Assembly (NCBI RefSeq): GCF_006334915.2
Contig: NZ_VDMA02000029.1
Coordinates: 52,657 to 116,656 of the forward strand
Reading direction: 5' to 3'
Length of the DNA: 64,000 nucleotides
Source: Microbispora catharanthi
GTDB lineage: Bacteria; Actinomycetota; Actinomycetes; Streptosporangiales; Streptosporangiaceae
Shown here: in pieces, positions 34,834 to 43,889 of the stretch
Numbering within the stretch: the stretch's first letter is position 1
How the letters are laid out: each line of letters opens with the position of its first letter
Translations under genes and position numbers: made by a program
The notes under the pieces: generated by a model
What the model was told of the DNA's origin: nothing
Databases searched by the model: none
What the model saw: the letters and a program-made list of their open reading frames with translations, nothing else

Positions 34834-35954
34834 CGGGTCGCCTCCCTCACCCGCTGGCGGGAGAACCGGCCGAAGTTGTAATAGGCCGCGCAGGCGCCCT
34901 CGGACGACACCATGCAGGTGCCGATCGGCGTCTCCGGCGTGCAGGCCGTGCCGAACACCTTGCACTCCCACGGCTTGAGCACGCCCTTGAGCACCTCGCC
35001 GCACTGGCAGGCCTTGGGGTCGGCCACCCGGTTGCCGGGTATGTCGAACAGCCGCTCCGCGTCGTACGCCGCGTACTTCTCGCGCATCCGCAGCGCCGAG
35101 TGGGAGATGAAGCCCAGGCCGCGCCACTCGAAGTAGGGCCGCAGCTCCATCACCTCGTTGACGGCCCGCAGGGCACGGATGTTGCCCGCCCACGGTACGA
35201 CCCGGGCGTACTGGTTCTCGACCTCCGACCGGCCCTCGGCGAGCTGGAGCAGCAGCATGTAGACCGACTGGAGGATGTCCAGCGGCTCGAAGCCCGCCAC
35301 GACCAGCGGCTTGCCGTAGCCGCGGGCGATGAACTCGTACGGCCGGCAGCCGATGATCGTGGAGACGTGGCCGGGCCCGATGAAGCCGTCGAGACGCAGG
35401 TCGGGCGAGTCCAGGATCGCCTTGATCGCGGGAATGATCGTCACGTGGTTGCAGAAGACCGAGAAGTTCCGCACGCCCTCGGCCGCCGCGCGCAGCACGG
35501 TCATGGCGGTCGACGGCGCGGTGGTCTCGAACCCGATGGCCATGAAGACCACCTGGCGGTCCGGTTCGCGCCGGGCGATCTTCAGGGCGTCGAGCGGCGA
35601 GTAGACCATGCGGATGTCGGCGCCCTGGGCCGTGGAGTCGAAGAACGACCCGCGCCCGCCCGGCACCCGCATCATGTCCCCGAACGACGTCATGATCACG
35701 TCCGGCCGTTCCGCGATGTGGATCGCGTCGTCCACGCGGCCCATCGGGATCACGCAGACCGGGCATCCGGGGCCGTGCACCAGCGTGATCGTCTCGGGCA
35801 GGTAGTCCTCCAGCCCGTGCTTGTAGATGGTGTGGGTGTGGCCGCCGCACACCTCCATGAACTTGTAGGCCCGGCCCGGCTCGCACAGGCTCGCGATCCT
35901 GGCGGACAGCGCCCGCGCCTTGTCCGCGTCGCGGTACTCGTCGACGAAGCGCAT
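34830..35954 (-). CDS. hypD: Hydrogenase maturation protein HypD
   Basis: HypD is an iron-sulfur scaffold that, with HypC, assembles the Fe(CN)2CO unit. The 374-residue sequence has the conserved CGGHTHTIYKHGL and HGPGCPVCVIPMG motifs. The cluster cysteines lie near the C-terminus (CQCGEVLKGVLKPWECKVFG, then GTACTPETPIGTC). It starts seven bases after hypC and overlaps hypE. Confidence 0.96.
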   Translation of the reverse strand: MRFVDEYRDADKARALSARIASLCEPGRAYKFMEVCGGHTHTIYKHGLEDYLPETITLVHGPGCPVCVIPMGRVDDAIHIAERPDVIMTSFGDMMRVPGGRGSFFDSTAQGADIRMVYSPLDALKIARREPDRQVVFMAIGFETTAPSTAMTVLRAAAEGVRNFSVFCNHVTIIPAIKAILDSPDLRLDGFIGPGHVSTIIGCRPYEFIARGYGKPLVVAGFEPLDILQSVYMLLLQLAEGRSEVENQYARVVPWAGNIRALRAVNEVMELRPYFEWRGLGFISHSALRMREKYAAYDAERLFDIPGNRVADPKACQCGEVLKGVLKPWECKVFGTACTPETPIGTCMVSSEGACAAYYNFGRFSRQRVREATR

Positions 35955-35961
35955 GGGTCCC

Positions 35962-36237
35962 TCACCTCTCTATGGACGAGTCACGCAGCGCGGCCAGCTC
36001 GTCCTCGTACGCCTGGCCGATGCCCTCAAGGAACTCCAGCGCGGCCCTGGCCTCGGCCTCGTCGATCTTCGACAGCGCGAAGCCGACGTGGATCAGGACC
36101 CAGTCGCCGGGCCGCAGGGGCTGCCCGTCGAGCAGGCCGATGTTGACGGCCCGCCGGACCCCGCTCACGTCGACCCTGGCGAGGTCAGTCTGGTCGGGCG
36201 GAATCTCCACGATCTCGCCCGGAATGCCCAGGCACAT
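35962..36237 (-). CDS. hypC: Hydrogenase maturation chaperone HypC
   Basis: A 91-residue HypC/HupF protein. Cys2 in MCLGIPGEIVEI is the conserved iron-binding residue, and VNIGLLDGQPLRPGDWVLIHVGFAL is the typical core. GGAGG precedes the ATG. Its 5' end overlaps the hypA gene by 53 bases in another frame, which is long for this gene pair. A second HypC-like gene is far upstream in the same operon. Confidence 0.95.
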   Translation of the reverse strand: MCLGIPGEIVEIPPDQTDLARVDVSGVRRAVNIGLLDGQPLRPGDWVLIHVGFALSKIDEAEARAALEFLEGIGQAYEDELAALRDSSIER

Positions 36238-36592
36238 AGGACGCCTCCGCAGTGATGTCGGGGTCGAGCTGGATGGATTCGAGGACGAGGCTGTCGCCGC
36301 CCTCGGTGTCGACGTCGATCCCGCCGCACAATCCGCAGATCGTGAGCGGGTCGGCGCACATCGCGGAGTGCCCGCAGCCCCGGCAGATGAGCCGTACGGG
36401 CTCGATGACCAGGTCGAGCGTCGCGCCCTCGGCGACCGTGCCGGCGGAGGCCAGGCAGAAGGCCTGGTCGAGGGCGTGCGGGGCGATGCGCAGCAGCGCG
36501 CCCGCCCGCACCCGGGCGCGGCGCACCCGCCTGCCGGCGGCCCGGCGCTCGACGGCGTCGACCACGGCCTCGGCGATCCCGAACTCGTGCAT
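36185..36592 (-). CDS. hypA: Hydrogenase nickel-insertion protein HypA
   Basis: The 135-residue protein carries nickel to the hydrogenase large subunit. The start at ATG 36592 gives the invariant MHE (His2 binds nickel). The zinc site is CRGCGH with the second pair in ICGLCGG. The C-terminus continues about 20 residues past the usual end, running into hypC, so it overlaps that gene. HypA normally works with HypB, but no hypB is next to it or elsewhere in the window. Confidence 0.93.
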   Translation of the reverse strand: MHEFGIAEAVVDAVERRAAGRRVRRARVRAGALLRIAPHALDQAFCLASAGTVAEGATLDLVIEPVRLICRGCGHSAMCADPLTICGLCGGIDVDTEGGDSLVLESIQLDPDITAEASYVPGHSGRDRGDSARPD

Positions 36593-36597
36593 CGGGG

Positions 36598-36702
36598 TCA
36601 CATCCTTCTGATCCGCAGATAACGTCGGATGTCGGGCAGCGACTGGACGACCAGCACGGCCAGCCCGGCCGCCAGCAGCGCGAAGACCAGGCGTTTCACC
36701 AT
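36598..36702 (-). CDS. 34-residue membrane peptide (DUF6893-like)
   Basis: This tiny gene encodes a 34-residue protein with one hydrophobic helix (VFALLAAGLAVLVV) and a basic tail ending RRYLRIRRM. GGAGGAGGG lies upstream of its ATG, and its start overlaps the protease gene while its stop is five bases before hypA. Small proteins with this tail are annotated as DUF6893 in actinobacteria, to my recollection. The overlaps show that it is a real operon member. A role in anchoring or assembling the hydrogenase at the membrane is only a guess. Confidence 0.7.
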   Translation of the reverse strand: MVKRLVFALLAAGLAVLVVQSLPDIRRYLRIRRM

Positions 36703-37163
36703 CGCCGTCCCTCCTCCGCGATCAGTTCGAGCACGAGGCCGGCGGCCTCGGGGACGGCCGCCGCGACCGGCGGGCTCAGGTCCATCCCCGGCGTCACGTC
36801 GGCGGGCTCGCAGCCGACCAGCAGGACTCTGCCGCCCCGCGGGAGATCGAGGCCGGAGGCCAGCGTGAGCACCGCGTCGGGGGTCATCGCGTGCGCGTCC
36901 ACGAAGGCCGGCGCCGCTTCCGGGAGGGTGGGCTCCAGGACGCTGAGCGTGCCGGGGGCCCGTCCCGCAGGGATCGCGTCCACGAGGATCGTGAGGTCGT
37001 ATCCCGAGGTCAGCTCGTAGGCGAGATGGATGCCCCGGATGCCGAAGTCGCCGACCTCCACGCCGTCGGGCACCCCGGTGGCGGCGAGGCGGCGGGCCAC
37101 CGCCACGCCGAAACCGTCGTCGCCGAGGAAGACGTTGCCCACACCGGCCACCAGGGTTCTCAT
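36696..37163 (-). CDS. Hydrogenase maturation protease
   Basis: A 155-residue HycI/HyaD-family endopeptidase that cleaves the C-terminal tail of the large subunit once nickel is in place. The metal-sensing acid residues are in GNVFLGDDGFG (Asp) and in VDAIPAGRAPG, and the family core GIHLAYEL is present. Its substrate would be the large subunit encoded in this operon, which has a 22-residue tail after the last active-site motif. It overlaps the gene before it by four bases. Confidence 0.92.
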   Translation of the reverse strand: MRTLVAGVGNVFLGDDGFGVAVARRLAATGVPDGVEVGDFGIRGIHLAYELTSGYDLTILVDAIPAGRAPGTLSVLEPTLPEAAPAFVDAHAMTPDAVLTLASGLDLPRGGRVLLVGCEPADVTPGMDLSPPVAAAVPEAAGLVLELIAEEGRRW

Positions 37164-38437
37164 GCGGGTTCCACCTCGTCCGGCGCGAAGTAGAGGAAGC
37201 GTCCCTGCTCGCGTTGGAGATCGGAACCGGGATCGTCCTCCAGCGTGACGGCCAGGTGGCGTAGCCCGTCCACGTCGAGGAACACCGCCTCGACCCGGGC
37301 GATCCGCCCGGCCAGGAACATGTCGTGCGCGTCCGCGCGGCGGTGGCCGGGCCGCAGCCGCACCCGGCTCCCCCTGGCGATCCGCACCCCGGCCACGGTC
37401 ACGGCGTCGTCCTCAGGTGTCGTCCTGGTGGGGACCTCCAGGTGACGAATGGCGCCGTGGAGGCGTTCGAGCAGCTCCGGTGGCAGGTCGGCGGCCCGTT
37501 CGAGGATCTCGGCGGCGCGCGGGTCGGTGACCCGGGCCTCCCGCTTCTCCTCCTCGGTCAGGGTCAGCGTGCGCAGCGTGAGCAGTTCGTCGATCTCGGT
37601 CGAGTCGAACAGGTCGCCCGGGCTCTCCGGGGCGATGGCCGGGTGGTCGTACAGGATGATCGGCGAGGACAGCACGACGTCGCGGCGGCCGGGCTCGCCC
37701 ACCAGGACCGGCCAGGTGTTCTCGTTGCGGCACTGCCGCGCCGCCGCCTCGGCCCACATCGGCGGGTCGAGCAGCGACACGAAGGCCCCTCCGCTCACCC
37801 CGATCAGCAGGTGGGCGGCGACCAGCGAGCGGCGCAGGGCCTCCTCGCGCGGCGCGTCCGCCCGCTCCCAGTGGGCCGTGTTCTCCACCTCGACCCGCAG
37901 GCGGACCAGCCCGTACGGCCCGGGCAGCCGTTCGGCGGAGATCCGCATCTCCGCGTCGAGCTGCTGGTGCTCGCAGACGATCCGGCCGGTGCGTTCGCCG
38001 CCGGGGCCGGCGATGTTCTCGATGACGCGGTCGCCGGGCACCCGGACCTCGATCGTGCGCCGCCCACTCGTCACGTGTGTCAGGCTCAGCCCGGTCCGGG
38101 CCTCCCGCTCGGTGGCCTCGTCGAAGCTGAGGTAGTCGCGCCCGCCGACGGTCAGCTTCGGCACGGGCCAGTAGCCGTCGTCCTCCTCATGCTCGACCGT
38201 CCTGCTCCTGACGTGCAGGAACCGCAGGCGCAAGTCGAGCTGGGCCTCGCCGGGGGCCTCCAGCAGGCACTCGGTCACGCTGCCCGACGGCTCGCCGGGG
38301 TAGTTGGGCGGCACGAGCACGCCGAACTGCCAGCGCATGCGATTCTTGGCGGCCGAGGCGCGGTAGGGGTAGAGCAGGTAGCCCTCGTACAGCACGGCGT
38401 CCGCGACGCGGCGGGCCGCCTCCATCGGCGCGGTCAC
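37160..38437 (-). CDS. Hydrogenase-operon protein of unknown function, 425 residues
   Basis: A large soluble protein with no recognised catalytic motif. It begins with a short helical segment (VADAVLYEGYLLYPYRASAAKNRMRWQFG) and consists mostly of beta-rich sequence. The tail reads like a small beta-barrel domain (VAGVRIARGSRVRLRPGHRRAD). Proteins of this kind are known to me only from actinobacterial high-affinity hydrogenase operons. It overlaps both neighbours by four bases (ATGA-type), so expression is strictly coupled to the hydrogenase genes. Confidence 0.75.
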   Translation of the reverse strand: MTAPMEAARRVADAVLYEGYLLYPYRASAAKNRMRWQFGVLVPPNYPGEPSGSVTECLLEAPGEAQLDLRLRFLHVRSRTVEHEEDDGYWPVPKLTVGGRDYLSFDEATEREARTGLSLTHVTSGRRTIEVRVPGDRVIENIAGPGGERTGRIVCEHQQLDAEMRISAERLPGPYGLVRLRVEVENTAHWERADAPREEALRRSLVAAHLLIGVSGGAFVSLLDPPMWAEAAARQCRNENTWPVLVGEPGRRDVVLSSPIILYDHPAIAPESPGDLFDSTEIDELLTLRTLTLTEEEKREARVTDPRAAEILERAADLPPELLERLHGAIRHLEVPTRTTPEDDAVTVAGVRIARGSRVRLRPGHRRADAHDMFLAGRIARVEAVFLDVDGLRHLAVTLEDDPGSDLQREQGRFLYFAPDEVEPA

Positions 38438-39084
38438 CGCGCTCCCTCCTTCAGGCCCGCCTCTTCAAGAAGCAGCTCGATCGCCTCATCGACGGTCGCG
38501 AGCACGCGTTCGGACTTGAAGCGGAGGACCTCGCGCACGGTGTCGCGGCGCAGCCGCAGCCACCCGGAGCCGGGGAAGGCGGTGTCGATCGTCTCGCGCC
38601 ACACCGCGACCGGCAGGCGGTGGCGGGTCTCGCAGTGCCAGGGGATCTGCCGCATGCTCACCCCGGCGCCGGAGCGGGCCAGCACGGTCCCGCTGAACAG
38701 CAGCAGCAGCGGGATCTCGCCGTCGTCCAAGGAGGCGAAGTATCGGCCCGCGGCCACCTCCAGGTCGTAGCCGCACGGCACGGTCACGTCGATCTCCGTG
38801 CTCGCGGTGAAGGCGGGCACCATCGCCTGCGCCATGGCGAACTGCACCGGCCGCAGCGTGTCACCCCACCGGGCCGGCTCGCCGAACAGGTCCGCCAGCA
38901 ACGCCGCCTCCTGCGGCCCGTACGGCCTGCGGCGCGGCTCGATCCTGATCTGGCAGCGCAGCGCGATGGCGTGGACGCCCTCGGGGGAGGGGTCGGTGAC
39001 GCGCAGGCGGAAGACGAGCGTGGGCGAGGCCGCGTACGGCTCGGGCCGGGCGCCCAGGCAGTCGAAGCGGAGATCACCGTCCAA
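38434..39084 (-). CDS. DUF6084-type hydrogenase-operon protein
   Basis: A 216-residue soluble protein. Features include VFRLRVTDPSPEGVHAIALR near the N-terminus and PVQFAMAQAMVPAFTASTEI; a later block reads IPWHCETRHRLPVAVWRETI. I recognise the pattern as the DUF6084 family found with group 1h/5 [NiFe]-hydrogenases. No cofactor motif is evident. Its stop overlaps the next gene and its start is two bases after the DUF5947 gene. Confidence 0.75.
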   Translation of the reverse strand: MDGDLRFDCLGARPEPYAASPTLVFRLRVTDPSPEGVHAIALRCQIRIEPRRRPYGPQEAALLADLFGEPARWGDTLRPVQFAMAQAMVPAFTASTEIDVTVPCGYDLEVAAGRYFASLDDGEIPLLLLFSGTVLARSGAGVSMRQIPWHCETRHRLPVAVWRETIDTAFPGSGWLRLRRDTVREVLRFKSERVLATVDEAIELLLEEAGLKEGAR

Positions 39085-39086
39085 GT

Positions 39087-39698
39087 TCAGCCCCTTTCAA
39101 CGATGCGGGCCCGCCGGCGCAGGGCGGCGAAGAAGCCGTCGATGGCCTCCCACGCCTCCCGCCCGCCGCCGAAGCCCTTCCAATGCAGCCGCACGAGGCC
39201 GACGAGCCGGTAGCAGGCGTCGATCGGCACGAGATGGCAGGAGAACGACCCGTCGGGAGCCCGGTCCACCAGCAGCGCCTCGACGTCGGGCTCGGCGTCC
39301 GCCAGCGCCGGGTTGGCCGCGAGCACCCGCTCCCAGGTCGCGAGCGGGAGCAGCGATTCGGTCGCCCCGGCCGGGCTGGGATAGAAGGCCACGGTCCGGC
39401 CGAGTGAGGAGTTGTGGAAGAAGAACGCCGTACGCACCGGGATGCCCAGGTCGTCCCAGTCGGCGGGGGAGACCTGGAAGGACGGCGCGTAGAGGAAGCG
39501 GTCGGGCACGGCGCGATACCGTCCCTGGCCCGGCCGGACGAACAGCAGACGGCAGCCCCGGCACACGCACATCAACGCCCGGGTCTCCAGGTCGACGACA
39601 TGCCCGTGCTCGCCGTCCAGGAGTTCGGCGCACATCTCGCACCGCTCCGCCGACTCGGCCCGGGCCGGTTCGCGGAAGCGGCGCAGGCCGGTGCTCAT
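39087..39698 (-). CDS. DUF5947-type protein with a four-cysteine site
   Basis: A 203-residue protein. The N-terminal part has CEMC (near residue 20) and CVCRGC (near residue 44), which could bind zinc or iron as in rubredoxin-like sites. The rest contains conserved-looking patches such as FLYAPSFQVSPADWDDLGIPV and LPLATWERVLAANP. It matches the DUF5947 type that accompanies actinobacterial hydrogenase operons. It may help electron transfer or assembly, but no function is established. It overlaps the NifU-like gene by four bases. Confidence 0.75.
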   Translation of the reverse strand: MSTGLRRFREPARAESAERCEMCAELLDGEHGHVVDLETRALMCVCRGCRLLFVRPGQGRYRAVPDRFLYAPSFQVSPADWDDLGIPVRTAFFFHNSSLGRTVAFYPSPAGATESLLPLATWERVLAANPALADAEPDVEALLVDRAPDGSFSCHLVPIDACYRLVGLVRLHWKGFGGGREAWEAIDGFFAALRRRARIVERG

Positions 39699-40165
39699 GC
39701 CGGGCGCCTGCCGATCTGCAGCAGGGTCACGGCGCTCTCGACGTCCACCCGCGCCACCTCGGGGGCCACCCGGGCGATGGCGCGCTCGATCGACTCGGTG
39801 ACGGCGATCCGCGACGAGGGGCAGCCGCAGGCCCCCTCCAGGCGCAGCCGTACGACGCCGCCCTCCACGCTCAGCAGCTCGGCGGGGTGGCCGTCGAGCG
39901 CGGCCCGCACCCGCTCGGCGGTGGTCAGCGGGTGCAGGTCGTGCAGCACGAGCAGGCCCGAGACCAGCGGGTCCTCCGCCAGACCGCGCAGCGCGCCGGC
40001 CGCCCCGGCCTCGGTGACGATCGCTATGACGCGTTCGAGGCCCGCGCCGTAGAGGCCGACGATCTCCCGCAGGAGTTCCTCCGCCGTGGCACGGGTTTCC
40101 GAGCCCATCAGCGCACCGAGCAGTCGCTCGATCCGCTCGCCCGACACGGCCACGTCGTACGTCAT
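39695..40165 (-). CDS. NifU C-terminal-like scaffold protein
   Basis: The 156-residue protein ends in an Nfu/NifU C-terminal-like domain, which carries transient iron-sulfur clusters. The usual C-x-x-C site is shortened to C-x-C here (LEGACGCPSSRIAV). This may change cluster binding or be compensated by a partner. The N-terminal half is helical and family specific. It lies immediately after the large-subunit gene with a four-base overlap, so it likely serves hydrogenase cluster assembly. Confidence 0.85.
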   Translation of the reverse strand: MTYDVAVSGERIERLLGALMGSETRATAEELLREIVGLYGAGLERVIAIVTEAGAAGALRGLAEDPLVSGLLVLHDLHPLTTAERVRAALDGHPAELLSVEGGVVRLRLEGACGCPSSRIAVTESIERAIARVAPEVARVDVESAVTLLQIGRRPA

Positions 40166-41937
40166 GGCGTCCCCGTGAACGCGTGCGGGCTGTGCACCAC
40201 GCGCAGCTGCCTGCCCCGGCCGAGGTACATGTGGACGCCGCAGGGCAGGCACGGGTCGAAGCTGCGGACGGTGCGCATGATGTCGATGCCCTTGAAGCTC
40301 TCCGGCGGGTTCTCCTCGAAGATCGGCGTGTTCTGCACCGCGTCCTCGTACGGCCCCGGGGTGCCGTTGAAGTCGCGCACGCTGGCGTTCCACGGCGTCG
40401 GCGGGTACGGGTGGTAGTTGGCGATCTTGCCGTCCCTGATCACCATGTGGTGCGACAGGACGCCCCGAACGGCCTCGGTGAAGCCGCAGGAGATCGCCTC
40501 GTCGGGCACGGTGAACGGCGACCACGTCTGGGTGTGCCCCTGGCGGACCTCGCCCAGCGCCTGCTCCGCGAAGTGCAGCGCGCACGCGGCGGCGTACGCC
40601 TGGAAGTACGTCCTGGCCCGGTTGCGCTCGATGGCGTTGGACAGCAACTCCCCGTTGCGCCGGGGAATCCGCCACTCGAAGGACATCTGCGGCCGGGTCG
40701 CCGTCCTCGGCAGGTTGATCTCCACGCTGTGGCCGGTGGACCGGACGTAGCCGATGTCCACCAGGCCCGACAGGGCGGTGACCCACAGACGGGCGAGCGG
40801 CCCGCCGCCGGTGTCGAGCGCGAGCAGGTTCTGCCCGTCGAACCAGCGCGGCGACATCACCCAGCTGTACTTGTCGGTGAAGTCGCGCTTCTGCGGATGC
40901 GGGATCGTGTGCTGGTTCCACGGATGGCGGATGTCCACCGGGTTGCCCAGCGGGTCCTCGGTGACGAACGGCTCCCTGTCGGCCCAGTCGTCGTAGTAGG
41001 AGCTGCCCAGCAGGATGCGGATGCCGAGGTTGATGTCCACCAGGTCATTGGTGACGAGTTCCCCGTCCACCACGATCCCTGGGCTGACGAACATCCTGCG
41101 GCCCCAGTCGTTCATGTTCCGGTAGTCGAAGTCGCAGTGCTCGGGGTCCTGGAAGCTGCCCCAGCAGCCGAGCATCACTCGCCGCCGGCCCACCTGCTCG
41201 TAGCCGGGCATCGCGTCGTAGACGAAGTCGAACAGGTCGTCGTGCATCGGGACGACCCGCTTCATGAACTCGACGTACCGCATCAGCCGGGTGAGGTAGT
41301 CGGTGAACACCTGCACGGTCGCGACCGTCCCGATCCCGCCGGGGTAGAGCGTGGAGGGGTGCACGTGCCTGCCCTCCATCAGGCAGAACATCTCCCTCGT
41401 GGTGCGGCTCATCGCCAGCGCCTCGCGGTAGAACTCGCCCTCCAGCGGGTTCAGCGAGCGCATGATGTCGGCGATCGTGCGATATCCGTGGTCGGCCGCG
41501 TGCGGGGCCTCGGTGCGCTCGGCCTGCGCCAGCACGCCCGGGTTGGTCTCGCGGACCATCTTCTCGCAGTAGTCGACCCCGACCAGGTTCTCCTGGAAGA
41601 TGTTGTGGTCGAACATGTACTCGGCCGCCTCGCCGAGATTGATCATCCACTCGCCGATGTGCGGCGGGCGCACGCCGTACGCCATGTTCTGGGCGTAGAC
41701 CGAGCAGGTCGCGTGGTTGTCGCCGCAGATCCCGCAGATGCGGCTGGTGATGAAGTGCGCGTCGCGCGGGTCCTTGCCCTTCATGAAGATGCTGTAGCCG
41801 CGGAACACCGACGAGGTGCTGTAGCACTCGGCGACCTCGCGGTTGGCGAAGTCGACCTTCGCGTAGATGCCGAGGCTCCCGACGATCCTGGTGATCGGAT
41901 CCCAGGCCATCTCGACCAGTTCGCGTTCCTGCGTCAT
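40162..41937 (-). CDS. hhyL: [NiFe]-hydrogenase large subunit, group 1h/5 type
   Basis: The 591-residue catalytic subunit binds the NiFe centre and oxidises H2. The N-terminal ligand motif is TSRICGICGDNHATCS (Cys68 and Cys71) and the C-terminal one is RSFDPCLPCGVHMYLG (Cys563 and Cys566). These exact variants are characteristic of actinobacterial high-affinity hydrogenases that use atmospheric H2. After His569 there is a 22-residue tail, presumably removed by the protease in the operon. The start is two bases before the end of the small-subunit gene region. Confidence 0.95.
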   Translation of the reverse strand: MTQERELVEMAWDPITRIVGSLGIYAKVDFANREVAECYSTSSVFRGYSIFMKGKDPRDAHFITSRICGICGDNHATCSVYAQNMAYGVRPPHIGEWMINLGEAAEYMFDHNIFQENLVGVDYCEKMVRETNPGVLAQAERTEAPHAADHGYRTIADIMRSLNPLEGEFYREALAMSRTTREMFCLMEGRHVHPSTLYPGGIGTVATVQVFTDYLTRLMRYVEFMKRVVPMHDDLFDFVYDAMPGYEQVGRRRVMLGCWGSFQDPEHCDFDYRNMNDWGRRMFVSPGIVVDGELVTNDLVDINLGIRILLGSSYYDDWADREPFVTEDPLGNPVDIRHPWNQHTIPHPQKRDFTDKYSWVMSPRWFDGQNLLALDTGGGPLARLWVTALSGLVDIGYVRSTGHSVEINLPRTATRPQMSFEWRIPRRNGELLSNAIERNRARTYFQAYAAACALHFAEQALGEVRQGHTQTWSPFTVPDEAISCGFTEAVRGVLSHHMVIRDGKIANYHPYPPTPWNASVRDFNGTPGPYEDAVQNTPIFEENPPESFKGIDIMRTVRSFDPCLPCGVHMYLGRGRQLRVVHSPHAFTGTP

Positions 41938-41939
41938 CG

Positions 41940-42978
<1,039 letters not shown>

Positions 42979-43001
<23 letters not shown>

Positions 43002-43683
43002 CAGCTTCCGATCGGATCAGCGCTTGCTGGGTCAGCTCCCAGAGCGCGTGGTAGATGGTGGTCTGGGCCTCCTGGATCCGGTGGACCGAGGCCGAGGGCA
43101 CCACGAACAGGTGGTCGATGGTGCCGAGCTCGGCCATCTGGCCGCCGCCGTAGCCGGCCAGCCCGACCGTGAGCATGCCGCGCCGGTCGGCCTCCTCGAA
43201 CGCGGCGATGAGGTTGCGCGAGTTACCGCTGGTGGACAGGCCCAGTGCGATGTCTCCCGCGAAGGCGGACGCGGCGAGCTGCCGGGCGAAGACCACCTCG
43301 AAGCCGATGTCGTTGGCCAGCGCCGTCACGACCGCGATGTCGGCCGTGAGGGCGAACGCGGGGAGGGGCCGCGCGGTCCCGCCGGTGTTCATGAAGCCGG
43401 TGTTCGTGAAGCCGGGGTTCATGAAGAGCGTGGCCACGTCCTGGGCGTCGGTCGAGCTGCCCCCGTTGCCGAAGGCGAACAGCCGGGCTCCCGCCGCGAA
43501 CGCCCCCGCCATGGCCTCGGCGCAGGCGGCGATCCGCTCCCCGTCGCGCTCCAGCACCGTCCGGCGCAGGGTGACGATCTCGTCGACCTTCTCCACCGTC
43601 GACTCGCGTACGGAGGTCATCACCGCGTCGAGGTCCGTGGACCTCGAGTAGAGGAAGGGGTACAGCGCCTCGATGTCGCTCAC
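42979..43683 (-). CDS. SIS-domain protein 1 (phosphoheptose isomerase-like)
   Basis: A 234-residue sugar isomerase (SIS) fold protein similar to GmhA. The phosphosugar motif is FAFGNGGSSTDAQDVA, with a second in LGLSTSGNSRNLIAAF. A glycine/asparagine-rich insert (NPGFTNTGFMNTGG) follows the first motif and is encoded by a 15-bp tandem repeat. SIS proteins are regular members of actinobacterial high-affinity hydrogenase operons but have no known role in H2 metabolism. It overlaps the HypC-like gene upstream and the small-subunit gene downstream. Confidence 0.88.
43385..43429. repeat. 15-bp in-frame tandem repeat, three units
   Basis: Three consecutive 15-base units (two differ at one position, the third diverges slightly) lie within SIS gene 1. 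They encode five-residue repeats of the FMN-x-G type. Being a multiple of three, copy-number change would keep the frame. Confidence 0.85.
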
Positions 43684-43889
43684 TGCCTCATCTCCCTCAC
43701 GACCGCGATGGCCTCCTTGGCGTGGACCAGGATGGTGTCGCCGGGCTCGGCCTCCACCAGGGCGACGCTGACCACCTCCCGGCCCCGGCCGGTGTCGACG
43801 AGGGCGAGGTCCCGCTCCAGGAGCCGTACGACGGTCACCGCGACGGCCTCGTCCGAGCAGGTGACGCATGTCTCGTCGTGGCAGTTCAT
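43680..43889 (-). CDS. HypC/HupF-like small protein
   Basis: A 69-residue protein of the HypC/HupF fold. It starts MNCHDETCVTCSDEAVAV, so Cys3 is near but not at the canonical position 2, and two further cysteines follow. The core VVSVALVEAEPGDTILVHAKEAIAVV matches HypC. It may be a dedicated chaperone for this hydrogenase next to the general HypC. It overlaps both SIS genes (ATGA and GTGA junctions). Confidence 0.82.
   Translation of the reverse strand: MNCHDETCVTCSDEAVAVTVVRLLERDLALVDTGRGREVVSVALVEAEPGDTILVHAKEAIAVVREMRQ

Noticed and set aside
36185..36237. Frameshift error as cause of the hypA-hypC overlap
   Set aside because: Both genes have intact, family-typical starts and cores in their own frames, so the overlap is accepted as real.
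37325..38770. 481-codon plus-strand frame opposite the hydrogenase accessory genes
   Set aside because: No recognisable domain; codon periodicity favours the minus-strand genes, which overlap by four bases in operon style.
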